From Planotetraspora mira (lineage in GTDB: Bacteria; Actinomycetota; Actinomycetes; Streptosporangiales; Streptosporangiaceae): a stretch of 64,000 nucleotides of DNA. Of the stretch, positions 7,451 to 15,756 are shown one piece after another; positions within the stretch are counted from its first letter, which is position 1, and each line of letters opens with the position of its first letter. The translations under genes were made by a program, and so were the position numbers. The notes below the pieces were generated by a model that saw nothing but the letters and a program-made list of their open reading frames with translations, did no database searches and was not told the DNA's origin. The DNA is taken from NCBI RefSeq assembly GCF_016863275.1, contig NZ_BOOO01000016.1, positions 62,001-126,000 of the forward strand, given 5' to 3'.

Positions 7451-7613
7451 CCCGCCTCTGGCCGACAGTCGGGCAATGCTCGCTTCCTCTGCGCAACACC
7501 GCGCGCGAGGTCCAGCGATTCGGCCCACATCTCGTCAAGGAACTGCCGTAGCGGCGCGAGGCCCTCATGCCACGCACGCTACAACCATTTGGCCGCCGGA
7601 TCAGCAGACCGGC
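7447..7613 (-). pseudogene. C-terminal remnant of a second arsR gene
   Basis: Read on the minus strand, this stretch ends EGLAPLRQFLDEMWAESLDL-A-R-G..., matching the end of the intact ArsR next door at most positions through EGLAPLRQFLDEMW.ESLD, and keeps its own TGA. Upstream, a match to the GLLI segment is followed by a roughly 10-nt deletion relative to the intact gene, so the frame is broken, and everything before it (the HTH) is missing. The remnant abuts the stop of the intact arsR (7619). Confidence 0.75.
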
Positions 7614-7618
7614 CCATC

Positions 7619-7957
7619 TCATCCCGCCTGCGACCGGTGATCGGACAACCCGCGTTCGGCCTCCGCGATCCGGCGCGCGAAGTCGAGCGACTCGCCCCAC
7701 ATCTCGTCGAGGAACTGACGTAGCGGCGCGAGGCCCTCGCGCCGGGCCCGATACAGCCGCTTGGTGCCCTCACGCCGCTCGATCAGCAGACCGGCCTCCT
7801 TCAGCACCTGAAGGTGCTGGGAGACCGCGGGCCGGGTCACCTCGAAGTGCTCGGCGATCCGGCCCGCGGGCATCTCCTGGTTCGCGACGAGCCGCAGGAT
7901 GGCACGGCGGCGCGGCTCCGCTATCGCCCGCAGCGCCTCATCCATCGGCTCGGTCAT
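7619..7957 (-). CDS. ArsR-family HTH transcriptional regulator
   Basis: A 112-residue winged-helix protein: AIAEPRRRAILRLV, then recognition helix region HFEVTRPAVSQHLQVLKEAGL and wing RREGTKRLYRA. The cysteines of metal-sensing ArsR proteins are absent, so it belongs to the SdpR-like subgroup found next to VOC and AHSA1 genes. It lies 12 nt after the VOC gene and is probably cotranscribed from the promoter at 8351-8379, where a palindrome may be its operator. Confidence 0.9.
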   Translation of the reverse strand: MTEPMDEALRAIAEPRRRAILRLVANQEMPAGRIAEHFEVTRPAVSQHLQVLKEAGLLIERREGTKRLYRARREGLAPLRQFLDEMWGESLDFARRIAEAERGLSDHRSQAG

Positions 7958-7969
7958 GCGTCGCTCCTG

Positions 7970-8317
7970 TCAGCGCTTCCAGAGCCCGATCCGGTTGCCC
8001 TGGGGGTCGGTGAACTCCGCGAGCGTACCCGTCCCCGGGACCTCGTACGGCGGTACGACGGTCTTGCCGCCGAGCGCCTCGGCCCTGTCCAGGTGTCCCT
8101 GGACGTCGTCGACGGCGACCACGATGCTCACGCCCTTCGCCGCCCCCTCCCCAGCGGTCCCGATGCCGCCCGGGATGCCGTCCTCGGCGGCCTCGACCAA
8201 TCCGTACCCCATGGGGTTGTCCGCGTCGACACGCCAGTCGAACAGGTCGGCGTAGAAGCCGAACAGGGACGGCGCGTCACTGGTCGCGATGTCGAAGAAA
8301 ACCACAGGCCGAGCCAT
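7970..8317 (-). CDS. VOC-superfamily (glyoxalase-like) protein
   Basis: A 115-residue vicinal oxygen chelate protein: N-terminal VVFFDIAT, FYADLFDWRVD, then a second half ending FTDPQGNRIGLWKR. The glyoxalase metal-site residues are only partly recognisable, so substrate and activity are unknown. The start is supported by AGGAAAGGAG about 6 nt upstream. First gene of an operon with arsR. Confidence 0.85.
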   Translation of the reverse strand: MARPVVFFDIATSDAPSLFGFYADLFDWRVDADNPMGYGLVEAAEDGIPGGIGTAGEGAAKGVSIVVAVDDVQGHLDRAEALGGKTVVPPYEVPGTGTLAEFTDPQGNRIGLWKR

Positions 8318-8350
8318 GGCTGTGCTCCTTTCCTGGAACTGTCTCCAGGA

Positions 8351-8379
8351 AAGTTAGTCATCGCTTTCGTAAGTGTCAA
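8351..8379 (-). promoter_or_regulatory. Promoter of the VOC-arsR operon with overlapping palindrome
   Basis: On the minus strand: TTGACA (8379-8374), a 17-nt spacer, then TAACTT (8356-8351), an excellent sigma-70 type promoter for a high-GC genome. The segment is bracketed by GTTAGT (8353-8358) and ACTAAC (8379-8384), an inverted repeat that a dimeric ArsR protein could use as operator for autoregulation. Confidence 0.7.
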
Positions 8380-8386
8380 CTAACGC

Positions 8387-9058
8387 TTAGCCGCTCGTGG
8401 TGAGCCCGATCGCCGCCATGCGCCTGCCGTGCTCCTCGGTCAGCCGGGCGAACAACCTGCCGATCTCCGCGAGGTCCTCCCCCTCCTCGCCCACCAGCAT
8501 CGCGGCCAGTTCCGGACGCGCGGCGGCGAGCCGCTGGCCCTGGCTCAACGCCTCCCCCACCATTCGCCGCGCCCACAGAGCCAGCCGGCCGCTCAGCCGG
8601 GGGTCGGCCTCGATCGCCGCCCGCACGCGCTCGACCGCGAACTCGGACCGGCCCTCGTCGGTCAGGACGTCGTCGACGAGCCGGCGGATGGGCTCCTCCG
8701 CGTGGCGGGCGGCCTCGCGGTAGAAGTCCCCCGCGATGCCCGTGCCGACATAGGCCTTCACGAGTGCCTCATGCCAGTCCCTGGGCCTGGTCTGCGCGTG
8801 CCAGGCGTCGATCGCGTCCACGAACGGGTCCATCGCCTCCTCCGGGTCCACCCCAAGAGACGACAACTTGTCGCGCAGCACCCGGAAGTGGCCGTATTCG
8901 GTCGCCGCGACGTCGCCCAATGCCGCCCTGTCGTTGAGGGTCGGGGCAAGCAGGGCGGCATCCTCCGCCAATTTGAGGAATGCCGTCAGCTCGGCGTACG
9001 CGAGCACGCCCAGCAGGTCCACGACGCCAGGGGAGAGGCCGGGAGAGGAATCAGTCAT
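8387..9058 (-). CDS. Ferritin-like MiaE-type hydroxylase homologue
   Basis: A 223-residue all-helical protein resembling the tRNA-(ms2io6A)-hydroxylase (MiaE)-like ferritin superfamily. Candidate carboxylate/His ligands appear in AYAELTAF, TEYGHFRVL and HAEEPIRR. In the MiaE family a di-iron centre hydroxylates tRNA side chains; in actinobacteria the substrate of these homologues is not established. ATG 9058 is preferred over a start nine codons upstream. It has no ribosome-binding site but a TACGCT hexamer 6 nt upstream, suggesting a leaderless mRNA. Confidence 0.75.
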   Translation of the reverse strand: MTDSSPGLSPGVVDLLGVLAYAELTAFLKLAEDAALLAPTLNDRAALGDVAATEYGHFRVLRDKLSSLGVDPEEAMDPFVDAIDAWHAQTRPRDWHEALVKAYVGTGIAGDFYREAARHAEEPIRRLVDDVLTDEGRSEFAVERVRAAIEADPRLSGRLALWARRMVGEALSQGQRLAAARPELAAMLVGEEGEDLAEIGRLFARLTEEHGRRMAAIGLTTSG

Positions 9059-9064
9059 GGGTGC

Positions 9065-9070
9065 AGCGTA
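9065..9070 (-). promoter_or_regulatory. -10 hexamer TACGCT, leaderless start at 9058
   Basis: TANNNT hexamer separated by 6 nt from ATG 9058. No convincing -35 box. Confidence 0.4.
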
Positions 9071-9218
9071 CGTGTCCAAGGTCACGTCCCATCAGCCCGT
9101 CGACCACCTCCGCATCACTGGTGCGATGGAGACTATTGGTCGGAAGAAACAGAAATCGGTTCCCCGTTGTGGTATCGAGTAGACTGCTCAGTGAAAAGTG
9201 CGACCGCGCTGTGTTGAT

Positions 9219-9235
9219 CCGGGGTTCGGCCCCGG
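9219..9235 (+). other. GC-rich hairpin upstream of the DEAD-box helicase gene
   Basis: CCGGGG pairs with CCCCGG around TTCGG. A second small hairpin (ATCACG with CGTGAT, 9267-9285) follows. Both lie in the region upstream of the helicase, a class of gene often controlled through 5' structure. No T-tract. Confidence 0.35.
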
Positions 9236-9322
9236 TGCCCCCAGTAATTGGATGTGGCGGTCGCTCATCACGACGAAGGCGTGATCCACGAGGACCCGGA
9301 CCGGGAAAGATCTGCCGGCTGG

Positions 9323-11284
9323 ATGACCAGGAGGCCGCCTTCGCACCGATTTAGGCAGGCCACACTGACAACGACGTTCCGAGACCTGGGAGTCATCCCA
9401 GAGATCGCCGATGCCCTCGAGACCGAGGGCATCTCTTCACCGTTCCCGATTCAAGAGATGGCGCTCCCACTGGCACTCGCCGGCCAGGACGTCATCGGCC
9501 AGGCGCGCACCGGCACGGGCAAGACCTATGCCTTCGGCGTCGCCATGTTGCAACTCGTCGGCAAACCGAGGAAGAACCGCAAGAAGCCACGCGGCCTGGT
9601 CATCGTGCCGACCCGTGAGCTCGCCCTGCAGGTGACCGAGGACCTGGTCCTCGCGGCGGGCAAGCTCGGCTCGCGGATCCTCACCGTGTACGGCGGCCGC
9701 GCGTACGAGCCCCAGATCGAGTCGCTCAAGAACGGCGTCGACGTCGTCGTCGGCACACCGGGGCGCCTCCTCGACCTGGTCAAGCAGAAGCACCTCGACC
9801 TCGGCCAGGTCACCATGCTCGTCCTCGACGAGGCCGACCGCATGCTCGACCTCGGCTTCCTGCCGGACATGGAGCGGATCATCAAGCTGGTCCCCGAGCA
9901 GCGGCAGACCATGCTGTTCTCGGCCACCATGCCCGGTGAGATCGTCACGCTCTCCCGCCGTTACCTCACCAGGCCCACCCACGTCCGCGCGGAGAACAGC
10001 GCGGCCGAGGACGAGGCGCTCCCCCAGACGACCCAGTTCGTCTACCGCACGCACCGCATGGACAAGATCGAGATCGTCGCCCGGCTGCTCCAGAGCAACG
10101 GAAGCGGGCTGACGATGGTCTTCTGCGAGACCAAGCGCGCCTGCGACATGGTCTCGGAGCAGCTTCAGGAGAAGGGCTTCGCCGCCGCGGCGGTCCACGG
10201 CGACCTCGGTCAGGGTCAGCGCGAGCAGGCGCTGCGGGCCTTCCGCAACGGCAAGATCAATGTGCTGGTGGCCACCGACGTGGCGGCGCGCGGCATCGAC
10301 ATCGACGATGTCACCCACGTGGTCAACTACGACTGCCCCCAGGACGAGAAGGCCTACGTCCACCGGATCGGCCGCACCGGCCGGGCCGGACGCACGGGTG
10401 TCGCGGTGACCTTCGTCGAGTGGACCGAGCTGACCCGCTGGAAGGTCATCAACAACGCGCTCGACCTCGACTTCGCCGACCCGGTCGAGACCTACTCCAG
10501 CTCACCGCACCTCTACTCCGACCTCGACATCCCCGAGGGGACCAAGGGCGTGCTGCCGCGCGCCAACCGCTCCCGTGCGGGGCTCGCGGCCGAGGAGATC
10601 GAGGACCTGGGCGAGACCGGGCGCATCCGGACTCGCAAGCAGGGACGCGGCGAGCGTGACCGCGACGACGACGCGGAGGAGCGCCGCAAGCGTCCGGCCC
10701 GCACCCGCGAGCGACGCCGCACCCGCGGCGGCCGCGCCCAGGAGGCGGAGACCGACGGCGTGACCGCCGCCGAACCCGCCGCCGAGACCGCTGCCGGTGT
10801 CGAGCCCGTGAGCGCCCCCGCGCCCAGGGCCGAGACGGCGGCTCCGGTCGAGACGGTTCCCGTGGTCGAGACGGTGCTTCCGGTCGAGACCGTCACCCCG
10901 GTCGAGGCCGAGCAGGCGAGCCCGGTCAAGCCAGTGAACTCCACCAGGCGGGCGGCGTCCGCCAAGCGGGCAAGGTCCGCCAAGCCGGTCACCCCGGTCG
11001 AGACCGAGAGCGAGCCCGTGACCGCCGCCGAACCCGCCGTCACCATCGAACCCGCGAGCAGAGTTCTGCCGGCGGACATCCTCGAGGAGGCACCACCCAT
11101 GCTGCCCCCCACACCGCGTCCTGCGCCGCAGGCCGAGCGGATCGTCCCGGCGAGTCCGTTCGTCGTGGTCTTCCAGTCGCCCGACCTCGCGACCGAGGAC
11201 GACGATCCCGCTCCGTCGGCGGCGACCGAGCGTGCCCAGAGCAGGCGCAGGGTGAGCCGTCCGCGGCCTCGCCGTACGACCTGA
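9323..11284 (+). CDS. DEAD-box ATP-dependent RNA helicase
   Basis: About 653 residues from ATG 9323. All helicase motifs are present: Q-motif FPIQEMALPLAL, motif I ARTGTGKT, Ia PTRELALQ, motif II DEAD, motif III SAT and motif VI HRIGRTGRAGR. The core ends near residue 370. The remaining 280 residues are low complexity: first a basic Arg/Asp/Glu tract, then Pro-Val-Glu-Thr repeats and an Arg-rich end, probably an RNA-contacting tail. The start is uncertain; TTG 9248 and GTG 9281 are in frame, and the domain itself starts at TTTFRDLGV, just after 9323. A role in RNA unwinding or ribosome assembly is inferred from the family. Confidence 0.9.
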   Translation: MTRRPPSHRFRQATLTTTFRDLGVIPEIADALETEGISSPFPIQEMALPLALAGQDVIGQARTGTGKTYAFGVAMLQLVGKPRKNRKKPRGLVIVPTRELALQVTEDLVLAAGKLGSRILTVYGGRAYEPQIESLKNGVDVVVGTPGRLLDLVKQKHLDLGQVTMLVLDEADRMLDLGFLPDMERIIKLVPEQRQTMLFSATMPGEIVTLSRRYLTRPTHVRAENSAAEDEALPQTTQFVYRTHRMDKIEIVARLLQSNGSGLTMVFCETKRACDMVSEQLQEKGFAAAAVHGDLGQGQREQALRAFRNGKINVLVATDVAARGIDIDDVTHVVNYDCPQDEKAYVHRIGRTGRAGRTGVAVTFVEWTELTRWKVINNALDLDFADPVETYSSSPHLYSDLDIPEGTKGVLPRANRSRAGLAAEEIEDLGETGRIRTRKQGRGERDRDDDAEERRKRPARTRERRRTRGGRAQEAETDGVTAAEPAAETAAGVEPVSAPAPRAETAAPVETVPVVETVLPVETVTPVEAEQASPVKPVNSTRRAASAKRARSAKPVTPVETESEPVTAAEPAVTIEPASRVLPADILEEAPPMLPPTPRPAPQAERIVPASPFVVVFQSPDLATEDDDPAPSAATERAQSRRRVSRPRPRRTT

Positions 11285-11505
11285 TCCGGGAGGCCCTCCT
11301 CCCAGTGGGTATGGACTTTGGCATGAGGCGTGTGCGATGACCAGCCGCAACCTGCATAAGTTTTTCGGCAGTGTCGCGAACAGTTTCGCTCGGTATCGTG
11401 ATGCCACGTGAGCGAAGCAGCCGACAGGCACAGCAGCCGGTCCCACGCGGGTAAGCCGTCCCGCCCAGCGGTAACGCGGCTCCCGGGTGGGGCGGAGGAG
11501 ACACT

Positions 11506-12384
11506 GTGAGCACGCCGCGGTTCCTGACGCTGCCGCCGGGAGTCTCCGTTCTCCCGATCGAGACGGAGCTGGGCTCGTTCACGGCCCTCGAGGCACTGCC
11601 GGTGAGCGGCGTCGCGGAGCGCTGGCCGGCGCTCCTGGTTCCCGGATACACCGGGAGCAAGGAAGACTTCATCGCGGTCCTCCAGACGCTGGCCCAGGCC
11701 GGCCGGCGGGTGATCGCGGTCGACATGCGCGGGCAGTACGAGACGCCCGGGCCCGACGACCCCCAGGCCTACACCTGCGCGTCGCTGGGCGCCGACGTCG
11801 AAGCGATCGCCCGCGTCGTGGGCGCGGGCGAGCCGGTCCACCTCCTCGGCCACTCGTTCGGCGGCCTGGTCGCCCGCGAGACCGTCCTGAACGGCTCGGC
11901 GCAGCTGGCCTCGTTCACGCTGATGAGCTCGGGACCCGCGGGGATCATCGGCCCCCGGGAACGGGCAGGCCGGATGATGCTGGCGGAGCTGCCCGAGCAC
12001 GGCGTGGACTACCTGTGGTCCAACCGGATGGAGCCGGACGCGCTCAGGGCGGGTGTGCCGGACGACATCGTCGCCTTCCTGCGCAAGCGCCTGCTGTCCA
12101 ACTCCCCCGCCGGCCTGCTGGCGATGGCGGACGAGGTGCTGAACGCCCGCGACCGCGTGGCCGAACTGGCCGAGAGCGGCCTCGACCTCCTCGTTCTGTA
12201 CGGCGAGCACGACGACGGGTGGCCACCTCTCCTGCAGGCCGAGATGGCCAACCGGCTGGAGGCCGACTGCGTGGTCGTCCCCGGCTCCGTCCACTCACCC
12301 GCCGTGGAGGCTCCGGAGACCACCGCCGCGGCCCTGACCAGGTTCTGGAACGCCGCGGAGAGCCGGCTGCTCCAGTACGGCTGA
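11506..12384 (+). CDS. Alpha/beta-hydrolase fold protein
   Basis: A 292-residue hydrolase. The nucleophile elbow is GHSFGG, the oxyanion region follows LLVPGYTGSK, and VDMRGQYET is the usual loop after strand 4. Candidate acid and base residues are in GEHDDG and VHSPA. GTG start at 11506 with GGAGGAGACACT before it. The substrate is not predictable. It lies 13 nt before the MpaB-like gene and may be cotranscribed. The 221 nt upstream hold no other gene that I can see. Confidence 0.88.
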   Translation: MSTPRFLTLPPGVSVLPIETELGSFTALEALPVSGVAERWPALLVPGYTGSKEDFIAVLQTLAQAGRRVIAVDMRGQYETPGPDDPQAYTCASLGADVEAIARVVGAGEPVHLLGHSFGGLVARETVLNGSAQLASFTLMSSGPAGIIGPRERAGRMMLAELPEHGVDYLWSNRMEPDALRAGVPDDIVAFLRKRLLSNSPAGLLAMADEVLNARDRVAELAESGLDLLVLYGEHDDGWPPLLQAEMANRLEADCVVVPGSVHSPAVEAPETTAAALTRFWNAAESRLLQYG

Positions 12385-12397
12385 AGGCGCGACCGGC

Positions 12398-13309
12398 ATG
12401 GGGACGAGCGACGCGCCCACGGCGCAGCCACCGGAATCGGCCACGTGGCTGGTGCACATCGACAGGTCCATGTGGGTGGGCGGTGTCCGCGGCCTGATGT
12501 TGCAGGCGCTCCACCCCACGGCGATGCGCGGGGTCTGGCAGAACTCCAACTTCCAGGAGGATCCGTTCGGCCGGCTTCGGCGTACGGCGGACTTCGTCGG
12601 CCGGGTGACCTACGGCAGCCCCGAGGAGGCCGAAGAGGTCGGCCGGCGCGTGCGGGGCATCCACCGGGGGCTGCGCATCAACGACCCGGAGACGGGACGG
12701 CGTCACCGCGTCGACGATCCTGAGCTGCTCCTGTGGGTCCACTGCGCCGAGGTCATGTCCTACCTGGAGATCGTCCGCCGGGCCGGCGCGAAGATCTCCG
12801 ACAGCGTGGCCGACCGCTACCTGGCCGAGCAGCGACGTAGTGCGGCCTATGTGGGGCTCCATCCGGAGGACGTGCCGGGCTCGGTCGCCGAGATGGACGC
12901 CTACTTCACCGAGATGCGGCCCCACCTGAAGCCCATCCCCGAAGCGGTGGCGGCGGTCCGGTTCCTACTGTGGCCGCGGCTGCCGCACGACCTTCGCTTC
13001 CTGGCCCCCGGCAAGCCTGTGTACTTCCCGTTCGGGGCGCTGTGCTACTACACCCTGCCCGACTGGGCCCGCCGGATGTACGGCGTGCTGCCCGAGGTGC
13101 CGCAGAGTGCCGTGACGGCCGCGCTGAGAGCGTTCCGCACGGTGACGAACTCGCTGCCGGAGTTCGTGCACCAGCGCGCGTTCACCCCATCGACGAGGGA
13201 GATGTTGCAGGCGTCGCGGGAACGGCTGGCCGCGGCGGGATACGACGTCAGCAAGGGTCTGCGCGGGCTGGTCGATCCGCGCAGGAGGCCTGGCCAGATC
13301 GTCGTCTAG
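12398..13309 (+). CDS. Oxygenase MpaB family protein (DUF2236)
   Basis: A 303-residue protein with the MpaB/Lcp-type features: WLVHIDRSMWVGG and LMLQALHPTAMRGV near the N-terminus, TYGSPEEA and LLLWVHCAEV in the middle. The family includes heme-dependent latex-clearing oxygenases and the mycophenolic acid enzyme MpaB. The histidines in LHP and WVH are candidate heme or catalytic residues. The stop overlaps the end of the convergent nuclease gene by 4 nt. Confidence 0.85.
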   Translation: MGTSDAPTAQPPESATWLVHIDRSMWVGGVRGLMLQALHPTAMRGVWQNSNFQEDPFGRLRRTADFVGRVTYGSPEEAEEVGRRVRGIHRGLRINDPETGRRHRVDDPELLLWVHCAEVMSYLEIVRRAGAKISDSVADRYLAEQRRSAAYVGLHPEDVPGSVAEMDAYFTEMRPHLKPIPEAVAAVRFLLWPRLPHDLRFLAPGKPVYFPFGALCYYTLPDWARRMYGVLPEVPQSAVTAALRAFRTVTNSLPEFVHQRAFTPSTREMLQASRERLAAAGYDVSKGLRGLVDPRRRPGQIVV

Positions 13310-14295
13310 GGCGTCGGGGTCGTGGCCGGGGTGTCCGTCTCCGAGTCGACGGCGAGAGCGGCCCACGGCAGGCGTTCAGGGGAGGCGGCCCGGCCCTCCG
13401 GGCAGTGCCGCCGGAAGTCGCACCACGAGCAGATCGGGCCGGGATTCGGCCGGAACAGCTCATCGATCTCGGGCGGCACCGTGGCCGCGGCCCCTGTGCG
13501 GCCCGCGTCCGTCCGCCCTGTGTCCGTCCGCCCCGTGTCCGTACGGCCTGTCCTCGTCCGGCTCGGTTCCGTCCGGCCACCGCGACGGCCCGCCCAGTCT
13601 TGGTAGGCCTCGTCGGCCGCTGAGGCCTCCGTGGCGATCTCCTCGGCTCTGTGGAGATGGCGGGCGAGCGACTCGTCGGTGTGCTCCCACTCGGCGACGG
13701 CGCCCGTGGGCAGGTGGTGGAGTTCGACGCGGCGGCACGTGCGGTGCATCATGCGCGACGAGGCGATGGCGTAGATGGCCAGGGCGATCGAGGACCTGGC
13801 GTCGTCGGCGTCCAGCGGCCTGCGGCCGGTCTTGTAGTCGACCACCACGAGCTCGTCGTCCCTCCGGTCGAGCCGGTCCACACGTCCCGACACCGCGATC
13901 ACAGCCGTGCGGGTGGCCACCGTGCGCTCGACGCCGACCGGGTCGTCCGAAGGATCAAGCGTCCTGACATATCCGGACACCATTTCGCGTGCCCGATCAC
14001 GCCATAACGCCGACTGCTCCTCGTCGCGGAAGCCCTCGGTGATCCACCCGTTCGTGACGAGAATGGCCGCCATCATCGGCGTCCGGCGCTCGTACGGCTC
14101 ACGCCACCACGCCGCCAGGGCGTTGTGAACCGACGCCCCGACGCTGTTGTGCGCCCACGGGGGGCCCTTCTGCGGCGCCGGGCGGTCGAGGTACGTGAAG
14201 CGGTACCGGCGCCCGCAGTCGAGCCACGAGTTCAGGCGGGACGGCGTGCACGTGTAGAGCCGCCTCGGCATGCCGTCGAGGCCGAGCTGCTCCAT
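13306..14295 (-). CDS. RecB-family PD-(D/E)XK exonuclease
   Basis: A 329-residue nuclease. The active-site core is VSGRVDRLDR followed by VVVDYKTGRRP. Cysteines in LDCGRRYRF near the N-terminus and CSWCDFRRHC near the C-terminus match the four-Cys Fe-S cluster arrangement of Cas4/AddB-like nucleases. Residues around 240-270 contain a repeated Gly-Arg-Thr-Asp-Thr unit encoded by a 15-bp minisatellite just before the second Cys group. The start is 6 nt after the stop of the MBL gene, so the two are probably cotranscribed. A DNA repair or processing role is inferred. Confidence 0.88.
   Translation of the reverse strand: MEQLGLDGMPRRLYTCTPSRLNSWLDCGRRYRFTYLDRPAPQKGPPWAHNSVGASVHNALAAWWREPYERRTPMMAAILVTNGWITEGFRDEEQSALWRDRAREMVSGYVRTLDPSDDPVGVERTVATRTAVIAVSGRVDRLDRRDDELVVVDYKTGRRPLDADDARSSIALAIYAIASSRMMHRTCRRVELHHLPTGAVAEWEHTDESLARHLHRAEEIATEASAADEAYQDWAGRRGGRTEPSRTRTGRTDTGRTDTGRTDAGRTGAAATVPPEIDELFRPNPGPICSWCDFRRHCPEGRAASPERLPWAALAVDSETDTPATTPTP
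13498..13572 (-). repeat. 15-bp coding minisatellite in the nuclease gene
   Basis: Five tandem 15-bp units in frame (13498, 13513, 13528, 13543, 13558), encoding variants of Gly-Arg-Thr-Asp-Thr. Copies 2 and 3 differ by one or two bases; the others are more diverged. The frame is preserved, so length variation would change only a linker. Confidence 0.75.
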
Positions 14296-14301
14296 GACCC
14301 G

Positions 14302-15012
14302 CTACTCGTCGAGGTTCAGCCTGACACCGGAGGCCCTGGTGCCGTCCACGAGAGGCGGCGGCTCCGCGATGCTCTCCTCCGAGGTCAGCGAGCCGGACAG
14401 CCACTTGTCGAACTGCGGCTCGAGGTCGCCGATGCTGCTCTCCTCGCCGTGCGCGGGGAGCACCCGGGTCGCGTGCGGGAGCGTGAACAACCGCTCGCCG
14501 ATGGAGGTGAGCTGGTCGCTGAGGGCGGGGTACTCGCCGGCGAGCTTGCCCGGGCCGTCCAGCTGGAGCGTCTTGCCGGTGAAGACCGCGTCGAGCTCCT
14601 CGCAGTAGAGGGACACGCCGCCAGGCGTCACGCCAGGAGTGGCCAGGACCTCAAGCTCGACGTCGGCGACGGCGAACAGGCCCTCGTCCTCCATCTCGAT
14701 GTCGGGCCAGGTGTCCTCCCACGTCTGCCGCCACAGGCGCTTGTCCTTGACGTGGACGGCGATCACGGCCTCGTCCCTGGCGGCCACCTCGATCGCGGCG
14801 CCCACGTGGTCGGGCAGGCCGTGGGTGCAGATGACGGCGAGGACCTCGCGGTCGCCCACCTTCTCCAGGATCTTCTCCGCGTCACGCGCGGCGTCGATGA
14901 CGATCACCTCGTCGTCGTCGCCCACGATCCAGGTGTTGTTCTCGACCTTGTGCTCGACGTCCTCGATCTCGACGACGCCCGAAGTCACGACTCGTTCGAT
15001 ACGCGCTGTCAC
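14302..15012 (-). CDS. MBL-fold protein with degenerate metal site
   Basis: A 236-residue metallo-beta-lactamase-fold protein that aligns well with hydrolases of the family but lacks ligands. The HxHxDH motif reads THGLPDH (second His is Leu), TPGH is TPGV, and FTGDTL is FTGKTL. The final His is kept in LPAHGEES. Losing two His and the bridging Asp should prevent a normal two-zinc centre. Either it is a non-catalytic binding protein or it uses one metal. GTG start at 15012 with TAAGGT 8 nt upstream. Cotranscribed with the downstream RecB-like nuclease. Confidence 0.88.
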   Translation of the reverse strand: MTARIERVVTSGVVEIEDVEHKVENNTWIVGDDDEVIVIDAARDAEKILEKVGDREVLAVICTHGLPDHVGAAIEVAARDEAVIAVHVKDKRLWRQTWEDTWPDIEMEDEGLFAVADVELEVLATPGVTPGGVSLYCEELDAVFTGKTLQLDGPGKLAGEYPALSDQLTSIGERLFTLPHATRVLPAHGEESSIGDLEPQFDKWLSGSLTSEESIAEPPPLVDGTRASGVRLNLDE

Positions 15013-15020
15013 GGCTCAGA

Positions 15021-15026
15021 ACCTTA
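15021..15026 (-). promoter_or_regulatory. -10 hexamer TAAGGT, leaderless start at 15012
   Basis: TANNNT hexamer 8 nt before the GTG start of the MBL gene. No clear -35 box. Confidence 0.4.
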
Positions 15027-15051
15027 CTATCCCTCGCTGATCGCGCCCGCC

Positions 15052-15696
15052 TTACTGGACATCGGCGTCCAGTCTGGGCGAGAAGGCACCGAACGGAAGG
15101 TCCAGCGCCTGGTCGTTATCGCGCAGGTCGCGCAGAGACAGGTCGGCCAGTGCGATGAGGCAGCCGACCTCCGCGGGCCAGGCGATCGTCCACAGCCAGT
15201 TGCCGAGGGCCTCGCCGACGTAGGCCGCCCGGTCCTCCGGCACCCTTCCCGCGCACCACAGCGCGGTCGGATGGCCACGAGCGTCGATCTTCACGTGCGG
15301 AGGTCCCGCGTCGAATCCGGCGCCGGGATCCGGTCCCGGCAACCCGGCGTAGGCCGCGCCGAGACCGACCCCCGGTTCCTCGGCGACCAGCAGCATGTCG
15401 GCTGGTCCGTAGGTGATCGAGGGCCCCGAGATCGCGACGACGCTCGCCCTGACCCCGCTGCGCTCGTCGCCCACTTCGGCGAATCCGGTCACCAGCCAAT
15501 TCGGCGGCAGCGGCCACGGGAGCCAGACGGGGACCCTGGCGGCCCCGCGCAGCGCGTCGAGGGCGGCCTGGGAGGGGCGGCGGGGAGGCTGGAAGGGCAG
15601 CACGTCACCGTGCGCACCGCAACGCCAGGAACTCGACCAGACGTTCGGCTCATGCAGCGGCCCGAAACACCGCGGACAGGTAGGCGCGGTTCTCAC
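15052..15696 (-). CDS. Conserved actinobacterial protein with N-terminal zinc ribbon (DUF6758-like)
   Basis: A 214-residue protein. The N-terminus has CPRC, then PLHEPNVWSSSWRC and HGD, a likely treble-clef or ribbon zinc site. The rest is a Trp/Pro-rich globular domain (PVWLPWPLPPNWLVTG, GNWLWTIAWP). It resembles a family found only in actinobacteria, which I recall as DUF6758. No catalytic motif seen. The GTG start at 15696 has only a weak ribosome-binding site. Confidence 0.7.
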   Translation of the reverse strand: MRTAPTCPRCFGPLHEPNVWSSSWRCGAHGDVLPFQPPRRPSQAALDALRGAARVPVWLPWPLPPNWLVTGFAEVGDERSGVRASVVAISGPSITYGPADMLLVAEEPGVGLGAAYAGLPGPDPGAGFDAGPPHVKIDARGHPTALWCAGRVPEDRAAYVGEALGNWLWTIAWPAEVGCLIALADLSLRDLRDNDQALDLPFGAFSPRLDADVQ

Positions 15697-15756
15697 AACT
15701 ACTCACGGTGCTGCGGGGTGAGCGTTCGCGTCAAGAGTCTTCCTGTTATCCAGTCG

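Noticed and set aside
9219-9240. tRNA-like T-arm (GGTTCGGCCCC context)
   Set aside because: No acceptor, anticodon or D-arm partner sequences around it; the hairpin CCGGGG/CCCCGG explains the match.
13498-13572. CRISPR-like or intergenic repeat
   Set aside because: The 15-bp units lie in frame inside the nuclease gene and code for a Gly-Arg-Thr repeat.
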